A stretch of 11,076 nt of DNA from Thermoplasmata archaeon. GTDB lineage: Archaea > Thermoplasmatota > Thermoplasmata > Thermoplasmatales > Thermoplasmataceae. A model generated the notes under the pieces. That model saw nothing but the letters and a program-made list of their open reading frames with translations, had not been told where the DNA came from and made no database searches. A program made the translations under genes and the position numbers. Below are positions 6,184 through 11,076 of this stretch, one piece after another. Positions within the stretch are counted from its first letter, which is position 1, and every line of letters begins with the position of its first letter. The DNA lies in contig JAJZLW010000125.1 of assembly GCA_021850505.1 (NCBI GenBank), positions 1 to 11,076 on the forward strand, written 5' to 3'.

Positions 6184-7059
6184 TAGAGGAAGTATCTTAT
6201 CTGCATACCATTGCGGATCGAAGGGAATGATGTCGTCAAGATCCTGCCCTGTACAGACAAAGTATACCGGCTTACCAATTTCACTTACCAGTGATATGAG
6301 CAGACCGCCGCGGGCATCGGTATCAAGTTTAGTCACAATGAGGCCGTCTAATCCCACATGCTCAAGAAAGGTCCTTCCCTGCTCGACTGCATCCTGACCT
6401 ATCATTGCGTCAAGTATCAGAAGAGTCAGGTCAGGCTTTGCCACCCTTTTTATCTTTTTCATTTCTTCAATGAGGTTTTTGTTGTTCTGCATCCTCCCGG
6501 CTGTATCTATCAAAACAAAATCCAGTTTTCTTGCGATTGCATGGTTTATCGCGTCAAATGCAACTGCTGACGGGTCTGATCCCTGCTCATGTTTGATAAT
6601 TTCAATGCCAGTTCTGCTGCTCCATGTTGAAAGCTGCTCTATGGCGCCAGCCCTGAATGTGTCAGATGCAGACAGCACTGCTCTGAAACCATTCTTCTTT
6701 AGGTAGCTGGCAAGTTTGGCGATTGTCGTCGTCTTACCGCCGCCATTTACCCCAAGAAAGAGTATTATATACGGTCTCTTCTTTACAGAGAGAATATCTG
6801 GTGCCCGGCCGCTTGCAGTAAGGATCTCTATCAATTCCCTTCTAATCATAATCTGCATCTGATTCACTGAGATCTTTCCTTTCAGTTTTTCCGCCTTCAT
6901 TAGAATAGAATCAGATATTTTTTCAGCCAGGTCCACTGATACATCGGATTCAACAAGTGCCTCAAACATTCTGTCTCTCAGCTCGGTCTTACGTATGACC
7001 TCACCATCCACGGACCCGGAGAAAAGCCTGGATATCCTGTTAGCTAGACCCTCGAACAT
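6169..7059 (-). CDS. ftsY: signal recognition particle receptor FtsY
   Basis: FtsY is the SRP-receptor GTPase that docks ribosomes translating membrane and secreted proteins at the cytoplasmic membrane. The 296-residue protein has an N domain (about 1-90) and a G domain with all GTPase motifs: GVNGGGKTTT (103-112), DTFRAGA (133-139), DTAGR (185-189), TKLD (243-246) and the closing GQDLDDIIPF (271-280). The acidic A domain seen in bacterial FtsY is almost absent, as usual in archaea; the amphipathic N-terminus MFEGLANRISRLF may bind membrane. The start lies 4 nt after the prefoldin alpha stop, placing it last in a pgk-prefoldin-ftsY operon. A neighbouring prefoldin alpha gene is the common archaeal arrangement. 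Confidence 0.97.
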   Translation of the reverse strand: MFEGLANRISRLFSGSVDGEVIRKTELRDRMFEALVESDVSVDLAEKISDSILMKAEKLKGKISVNQMQIMIRRELIEILTASGRAPDILSVKKRPYIILFLGVNGGGKTTTIAKLASYLKKNGFRAVLSASDTFRAGAIEQLSTWSSRTGIEIIKHEQGSDPSAVAFDAINHAIARKLDFVLIDTAGRMQNNKNLIEEMKKIKRVAKPDLTLLILDAMIGQDAVEQGRTFLEHVGLDGLIVTKLDTDARGGLLISLVSEIGKPVYFVCTGQDLDDIIPFDPQWYADKILPLSSNT

Positions 7060-7063
7060 TCTT

Positions 7064-7477
7064 CTACTTCTGTTCCTGATTCCCTATATTTTGCGCTATT
7101 GCGAGAAGATCGTCATGCCTGATTCTGAGCTCGGCCTGTCTATCCAGCAAACCTTCCAGAGACTTCCTGAGATTATCCAGATTAGTTTCTATTCGTTTTA
7201 CTGCTTCCTCAGTTGTTGCCTCTATATAGATATCAGACCCGATTGGTATTATTATGTTTCCGGATACATCAAGGTTTCCCTTTAGAAACATGCCAGACCC
7301 GATCGAAATCCTTGTTTCACTAGCCGCGATGGAACCCCTTTCCTTTATTACTGCCAGTGTTGTTGACATGTCCTGATATGCCTTGTCAGCCGCCGTAATC
7401 TGCCGTTCCAGTGAGTCCAGGAGAGATCGTGTGAGGTTAATCTCATCCACCAAATTCTGTTGATTATATGTGTCCAT
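7064..7477 (-). CDS. pfdA: prefoldin alpha subunit
   Basis: Prefoldin is a jellyfish-shaped hexamer (two alpha, four beta subunits) that captures unfolded proteins in the cytosol and hands them to the thermosome. This 137-residue protein has the alpha-subunit layout: an N-terminal coiled-coil helix (about 5-48), a central beta-hairpin region (about 55-87, with VSGNIIIPIGSDIYIEA at 71-87) and a C-terminal coiled-coil helix (about 88-132). The ATG lies 14 nt inside the end of pgk, and AGGTAGAG just upstream may serve as a ribosome-binding site for this internal gene. Translation is probably coupled to pgk and to ftsY downstream. The ribosomal L18a/LX gene that often precedes prefoldin alpha in archaea is not here; pgk takes its place. 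Confidence 0.92.
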   Translation of the reverse strand: MDTYNQQNLVDEINLTRSLLDSLERQITAADKAYQDMSTTLAVIKERGSIAASETRISIGSGMFLKGNLDVSGNIIIPIGSDIYIEATTEEAVKRIETNLDNLRKSLEGLLDRQAELRIRHDDLLAIAQNIGNQEQK

Positions 7478-8726
7478 TTTCTCTACCTGAAAATATCTTT
7501 TTGCTCTCTCTCAGAGCATCAAGCACTGGCATCTTATCACCGGATAAATAGCTTATCAGGGCGCCCCCTCCGGTTGAGGCATGCGATATTCTGCCCACAA
7601 GATCCATCTTCTCAAGCGCACTCAGTGTGTGACCGCCACCAGCTATTGAAAGTGCACCGGATTTTGCGACTGAACTGAAGACCTCCCTGGTTCCGGTTGA
7701 ATATTTCTCGACCTCATACATACCCATAGGACCGTTCATGAATATCGCTGATGCCTTATCAATAAATTCTCCAAACCTGACTATTGTATCAACACCTATG
7801 TCAGCTATCATTTCACCATCTGGTATCTGAGAACCCGCTATTGCCCTCTTACCGGAAGGATTCAGTATAAAATCTGTGGGTGTAATTATTCTGTCAGGAT
7901 ATTTTTTCAAGAGATCCCTGCAGATCTGCAAAAGTTCGGTGTGATCCTTGTTGTTCTTGGCAATGAAATCTGCAGATCTCTTTCCAATGTTTGTTCCGGA
8001 AGCACTGAGAAACGCATTTCCAACTACACCCCCAGTCAAAACAAAGTCCACCATTTTCCTCTCAAGAAAGCTTTTTGCAACCCTTATTGATTCGGAAATC
8101 TTTGCCCCAGACAGAATAGCTATCTTATTGCCCCCTGTGATGCTGTTGAATCTGCTGATTGCCTTTATCTCCTTTTCAATAAGCCTACCCGCAATGTTTG
8201 GTTTGGAACTCCTAAATCCGGTCAGTGTAATCTGTGGTCTGTGAATGGCAGGAAAAGCGTCAATTACAAAATAATCAAAAAGGGGTGCCAGGTTCTTTAC
8301 GATGTTTGATGCTACCATGACATCAAGGTCTGAGCCGTCAAGACTTACCTCCTCCGAGTAAAACCTTGAATTTTCAAGCATTATAATATCTCCAGGCTTC
8401 ATTGCAATTATCGCCTCAGATACCTCATTTCCAAAAAGTTGATCTATAAACGTAATCTTCTTCTTGAGCATGGTCGAAAGGTGGAACGCATGCCACCTAA
8501 GGCTCAGAAAGTCATCCTTTCCAGGCCTGCTCTGGTGTGCCACAATTACAAGCTTTGAGTTCCTTAATTCGTTGATAGTCTCAAGATGAGCACTGAACCT
8601 GGAGAAATCCATGATCTCGCCAGTTGCCGGATTTATTGGCGAGTTCAGGTCCAGTCTGAGATAAACGGTTCTTCCATCGAAGTCAAAATCGTCCATGGTG
8701 AGGAATTCGCTAGGCATCTGACCCAT
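7464..8726 (-). CDS. pgk: phosphoglycerate kinase
   Basis: PGK interconverts 1,3-bisphosphoglycerate + ADP and 3-phosphoglycerate + ATP in the cytosol. In Thermoplasmatales, which degrade sugars by non-phosphorylative Entner-Doudoroff routes, it probably works mainly in gluconeogenesis (known of the group, not seen here). The 420 residues show the family motifs in order: RLDLN (24-28), AHQSRPG (63-69, archaeal form), LENSRF (117-122), DAFPAIHR (156-163), SGAKISES (206-213), NGPMG (331-335), GGGHT (363-367) and STGGGA (384-389). Both lobes are complete. Starts at 8726, 8717 or 8696 are possible; the first fits a TATA element at 8746-8754. It is the first gene of the operon with prefoldin alpha and ftsY, overlapping the former by 14 nt. 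Confidence 0.96.
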   Translation of the reverse strand: MGQMPSEFLTMDDFDFDGRTVYLRLDLNSPINPATGEIMDFSRFSAHLETINELRNSKLVIVAHQSRPGKDDFLSLRWHAFHLSTMLKKKITFIDQLFGNEVSEAIIAMKPGDIIMLENSRFYSEEVSLDGSDLDVMVASNIVKNLAPLFDYFVIDAFPAIHRPQITLTGFRSSKPNIAGRLIEKEIKAISRFNSITGGNKIAILSGAKISESIRVAKSFLERKMVDFVLTGGVVGNAFLSASGTNIGKRSADFIAKNNKDHTELLQICRDLLKKYPDRIITPTDFILNPSGKRAIAGSQIPDGEMIADIGVDTIVRFGEFIDKASAIFMNGPMGMYEVEKYSTGTREVFSSVAKSGALSIAGGGHTLSALEKMDLVGRISHASTGGGALISYLSGDKMPVLDALRESKKIFSGRENGHI

Positions 8727-8745
8727 GCAGGAATATGTGCATTAG

Positions 8746-8754
8746 ATATTATTT
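8746..8754 (-). promoter_or_regulatory. TATA element for the pgk-pfdA-ftsY operon
   Basis: AAATAATAT on the minus strand lies 20-28 nt before the ATG at 8726, consistent with a leaderless or nearly leaderless transcript. Confidence 0.5.
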
Positions 8755-8792
8755 GTTTTTCCATCACCGGTTATGGAGAACAAATTTTGTTA

Positions 8793-8838
8793 GTTCACCA
8801 TGTTAACGGTTTAAATAGCAGTGCCATTTAAGGTGAAC
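8793..8838. repeat. inverted repeat GTTCACC...GGTGAAC in the pgk / nucleotidyltransferase promoter region
   Basis: GTTCACC at 8793-8799 is matched exactly in inverted orientation by GGTGAAC at 8832-8838, 32 nt apart. The right arm abuts the TATA element of the plus-strand gene. It may be a pair of operator half-sites or chance. Confidence 0.25.
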
Positions 8839-8840
8839 AT

Positions 8841-8846
8841 ATTTAA
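8841..8846 (+). promoter_or_regulatory. TATA element for the nucleotidyltransferase gene
   Basis: ATTTAA lies 24-29 nt before the GTG at 8870. Further TTTAA motifs lie upstream at about 8810 and 8826, but only this one fits the leaderless spacing. Confidence 0.5.
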
Positions 8847-8869
8847 CTTAAACAGGCATTATCTGGACA

Positions 8870-9628
8870 GTGAAAGGTCTCATTACTGCCGCAGGTCTTG
8901 GTACCAGGTCAGGACTGGACGGACGACTCAGGAAGGAGCTTTTGCCTATCTATCTGAAAATCGATGGCAGGGTTGTTCTGCGGCCACTTTTAGATGCCAT
9001 ATATTCAAGAATCAGATCACTTGGAATAGATGAAATCGGTATAGTTATTGGGAAAAGCGATATCATGACAAGGGCATTTATAGAGGAAAACATACCGGAT
9101 GCCTCAATTATCTACCAGGATTCACCGAATGGCTTTGGTGATGCCGTCAGAAAAGCATCCGGATTCATCGAAGATGAGCCATTTATCCTTAATGCTGGAG
9201 ATGGAATGATCATGGATATCAGGCACGTAAAATCCGGAATCGATCTGTTCAATCAAAATGGATCTCAGGTATTATATCTGATGCGTGTGGATAACCCCCA
9301 AAGATACGGTATAGCTGAAGTAATCGATGCAATCGGGCTTCCGAAGAACATCAAGAAAGTTAGTTCTCTTAAGGAGAAGCCTGCCAGGCCAAAATCAAAC
9401 CTTGCACTGTGTGCCTGTTACATTCTTTCACCATGGGTTATCGCAAATCTATTGGAATCCACTTTAAGACCGCTTGAACTGACCCCATCAATCAACGCAT
9501 CCATTGCAGCGGGCATGAATACGATGGGTATTGAGATAGGAAGGGAAGAATGGATAAGCGTAGGCTATTCCCACGACTATCTTCAGGTCCTGAAGAGAAC
9601 TTATGAATCATCGGTATCAGATCCCTGA
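8870..9628 (+). CDS. sugar-1-phosphate nucleotidyltransferase (GalU/RfbA-like)
   Basis: This 252-residue enzyme is predicted to join a nucleoside triphosphate to a hexose-1-phosphate, giving an activated sugar and pyrophosphate. The nucleotide-binding signature is AAGLGTRSGLDGRLRKELLP (7-26), with the conserved Arg and Lys-Glu. Other family elements are PNGFGDAVRKA (86-96), the metal-site segment LNAGDG (107-112), PQRYGIAEV (143-151) and the sugar-phosphate region EKPARPKS (169-176). UTP:glucose-1-phosphate uridylyltransferase is the likeliest activity because the gene faces a UDP-sulfoquinovose synthase that consumes UDP-glucose, but dTTP or another sugar cannot be excluded. GTG start supported by the TATA element. 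Its 3' end overlaps the opposing gene by 12 nt. Confidence 0.85.
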   Translation: MKGLITAAGLGTRSGLDGRLRKELLPIYLKIDGRVVLRPLLDAIYSRIRSLGIDEIGIVIGKSDIMTRAFIEENIPDASIIYQDSPNGFGDAVRKASGFIEDEPFILNAGDGMIMDIRHVKSGIDLFNQNGSQVLYLMRVDNPQRYGIAEVIDAIGLPKNIKKVSSLKEKPARPKSNLALCACYILSPWVIANLLESTLRPLELTPSINASIAAGMNTMGIEIGREEWISVGYSHDYLQVLKRTYESSVSDP

Positions 9629-10786
9629 GCTCTTGGACCAGAATGTTTTAGGCATAATACATGCCTTGAGTCTGTCTATCCTGCGCCTGTGCTTCGAAAG
9701 ATCCGACAGGATCTTTAGTATTTCAGTTTCGAGTGATCTTGATGGCCTGTAACCAAGATTACGAAGTTTTATCATATCTGGCTTGTAATAATGTGATTCC
9801 TTCTCTATTCTCGGATTCTCAACATGCTCTATTTTGGCTGGTTTCCCTGTTAGATGTTCATAACTTTTCTTGACCCTTTCTGCGAGATCATTGACAGAGT
9901 AATATTCATCAAACTGGTTAAAAACCCTGTATTCACCTTTTTCAGGTGGTTTCTCAGCGGCAATCGTCAGGCATCCAATACTGTCAGTCAATGATAGAAA
10001 CCCTCTCGTCTGTCCGCCCTTGCCATACGGTGTTATTGGCATACCACATACAGCTTGGGCACAGAAACGATTCAGTGCGGTTCCCCACACCTCATCTATG
10101 TCGAATCTAGTTGGCGCCGAGAATCTGTCTGTTTCTTCAGTACTGGTACCATACACAACTCCCTGCATCACATCTGTAACTGGTATCTTCCAGACGTTGT
10201 TTGCAAACATGAGGTTGTTTGAATCATGTACCTTTGACCAGTGGTACCAGGAACCGGCATTTCTTGGAAAAGGTAGTGTATCTCTCCTACCACGGTACTC
10301 CACTTCAAAAAATCCCTCAGGAATGTCAATATTGGGGGTGCCATATTCTCCCATTGTCCCAAGCTTCAGTATATGGCAATTTGGGACCACATCCTTGATT
10401 GCATATGCAAGGTTCACAGTGCCAATCATGTTCTTTTGCAGTGTCTCTGTAGCCTGTTTGAGGCCAATCATTGAATATGGGGCGGATCTCTGCTCTGCTA
10501 GATGCACCGTGCATTCAGGTTTGAACTTCTTTATTGCATCATATATAATCCTGGGATTACTGACATCTCCTCGAAGAAAATTTAGCCTGTGATCAGAAAC
10601 TTCCTTAAGCGACTCGATCCTGCGTTCCATGGACTTTATTGGGATAGCTGAATCGGATCCAACCTCTCTGACCCTCCTTCTTGTGTAAAAGCTGTCAATT
10701 CCGGATACTTCATGGCCGCGTTCAAGTAAATGCAGGGCGAGTGGCCAGCCAATGTATCCATCGATCCCAAGGATTAGTATTCGCAT
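9617..10786 (-). CDS. UDP-sulfoquinovose synthase (SQD1 / Agl3 family)
   Basis: This extended short-chain dehydrogenase makes UDP-sulfoquinovose from UDP-glucose and a sulfite donor, using bound NAD. The 389 residues carry the Rossmann motif GIDGYIGWP (7-15), HLAEQRSAPYSM (95-106), LGTMGEYGTPNIDIPEG (142-158), SWYHWSK (179-185), QGVVYG (208-213) and RFDIDEVWGTALNRF (227-241), a set close to plant SQD1. Thr144, Tyr181 and Lys185 are the expected catalytic triad. In Sulfolobus, Agl3 supplies this sugar for the N-glycan; a Thermoplasma surface glycan has been reported to contain a 6-C-sulfo sugar, so a role in glycosylation is likelier than a thylakoid-type sulfolipid. A longer frame begins with TTG at 10801, but ATG at 10786 starts directly on the Rossmann strand and has a TATA element at leaderless distance. 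Confidence 0.93.
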   Translation of the reverse strand: MRILILGIDGYIGWPLALHLLERGHEVSGIDSFYTRRRVREVGSDSAIPIKSMERRIESLKEVSDHRLNFLRGDVSNPRIIYDAIKKFKPECTVHLAEQRSAPYSMIGLKQATETLQKNMIGTVNLAYAIKDVVPNCHILKLGTMGEYGTPNIDIPEGFFEVEYRGRRDTLPFPRNAGSWYHWSKVHDSNNLMFANNVWKIPVTDVMQGVVYGTSTEETDRFSAPTRFDIDEVWGTALNRFCAQAVCGMPITPYGKGGQTRGFLSLTDSIGCLTIAAEKPPEKGEYRVFNQFDEYYSVNDLAERVKKSYEHLTGKPAKIEHVENPRIEKESHYYKPDMIKLRNLGYRPSRSLETEILKILSDLSKHRRRIDRLKACIMPKTFWSKSSGI

Positions 10787-10806
10787 TGCCTCATTATACA
10801 AATTGG

Positions 10807-10815
10807 AATTATAAT
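10807..10815 (-). promoter_or_regulatory. TATA element for the UDP-sulfoquinovose synthase gene
   Basis: ATTATAATT on the minus strand lies 21-29 nt before the ATG at 10786 and so supports that start over the upstream TTG at 10801. Confidence 0.55.
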
Positions 10816-10954
10816 GCTTATTCTATCTTGTCAATCATTTTAATCAGGAATATCTGAAAACAAGTGGAACATATGATCTTTTGAATCAAGTACCAAAGAT
10901 CAAAGTTCAATATTTCAAGACGATTTAAAATAAGGTTAATATATTTAATCTTAA

Positions 10955-11065
10955 CTACACCTTTTTTACATAGCATGTCAAACGGTCGTTTATGATTATA
11001 TCATAGAAATCTTTTGTTTTACTCATTGGAATTACAACTTGGATAGCAGATGTATTTATATGCAT
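10955..11065 (-). CDS. possible small or partial ORF at the right edge
   Basis: On the minus strand a frame is open from the window edge to a TAG at 10955-10957. From the ATG at 11065 it gives 36 residues ending in FYDIIINDRLTCYVKKV, and it may continue beyond the window as the tail of a longer gene. I do not recognise it. A TATA-like TATTTATA at 11053-11060 overlaps it and could instead serve a plus-strand gene outside the window. Confidence 0.25.
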   Translation of the reverse strand: MHINTSAIQVVIPMSKTKDFYDIIINDRLTCYVKKV

Positions 11066-11076
11066 GGTATGTATAT

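Larger units (their letters stand above)
10787..11076. other. AT-rich region of 290 nt without a confident gene
   Basis: It holds the promoter of the UDP-sulfoquinovose synthase gene, an inverted repeat GATCTTT (10875-10881) / AAAGATC (10895-10901), a near-palindromic AT core around 10937-10950 (TTAATATATTTAA) and the doubtful ORF at the edge. I see no tRNA or insertion-sequence end. Confidence 0.4.

Noticed and set aside
10020..10592. 190-codon plus-strand frame inside the UDP-sulfoquinovose synthase gene
   Set aside because: It lies wholly antisense to a gene with strong family motifs, and its product has no recognisable domain; it is a shadow frame.
1..11076. CRISPR array, tRNA, rRNA, insertion sequence or toxin-antitoxin system
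   Set aside because: I found no spaced identical repeats, no tRNA T-loop/anticodon pattern, no transposase motifs and no recognisable toxin-antitoxin pair.

Overview
The window looks like chromosomal DNA of a thermoacidophilic archaeon of the Thermoplasmatales (Thermoplasma / Ferroplasma / Cuniculiplasma relatives). The evidence is archaeal-type genes (prefoldin alpha, FtsY, a Tfx-family regulator, archaeal PGK, a WtpB-like permease), a moderate AT bias, and TATA elements placed about 20-34 nt before start codons with little or no Shine-Dalgarno sequence, as expected for leaderless mRNAs. The species assignment is an inference.

Left part (1-2365): the C-terminal end of an EcfT transporter membrane subunit; a 270-nt AT-rich gap with one possible 55-residue ORF on the minus strand; a radical SAM enzyme with SPASM-like C-terminal cysteines and unknown substrate; a small zinc-ribbon protein; and, tail to tail with it, a stand-alone OB-fold tRNA-binding protein resembling the C-terminal domain of methionyl-tRNA synthetase.

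Middle (2366-6183): an oxyanion ABC transporter operon on the minus strand (WtpA-like binding protein, WtpB-like permease, short ATPase). It is divergent from a Tfx-family regulator. Tfx in methanogens is linked to molybdate-dependent transcription, so this pairing suggests a Mo/W uptake and sensing module. The ATPase has lost several canonical ABC motif residues and the TOBE domain. A second regulator (XRE-type HTH plus a conserved archaeal C-terminal domain) follows.

Right-middle (6169-8726): an overlapping minus-strand operon of phosphoglycerate kinase, prefoldin alpha and FtsY, joining lower glycolysis/gluconeogenesis, chaperoning and signal-recognition-particle targeting.

Right part (8727-11076): a GalU/RfbA-like sugar-1-phosphate nucleotidyltransferase and, tail to tail with it, an SQD1/Agl3-type UDP-sulfoquinovose synthase. 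Together they could convert a hexose-1-phosphate into a UDP-sulfosugar, probably for surface N-glycans or lipids. The predicted extracellular binding protein in the window carries 11 N-glycosylation sequons, consistent with a heavily glycosylated surface. The last 290 nt are AT-rich, with an ORF tail on the minus strand and repeat structures but no confident gene.

I found no tRNA, rRNA, CRISPR array or insertion sequence. No wholly new multi-gene system is evident. The most unusual items are the degenerate Mo/W-type ATPase beside Tfx, the orphan radical SAM enzyme, and the sulfosugar gene pair.
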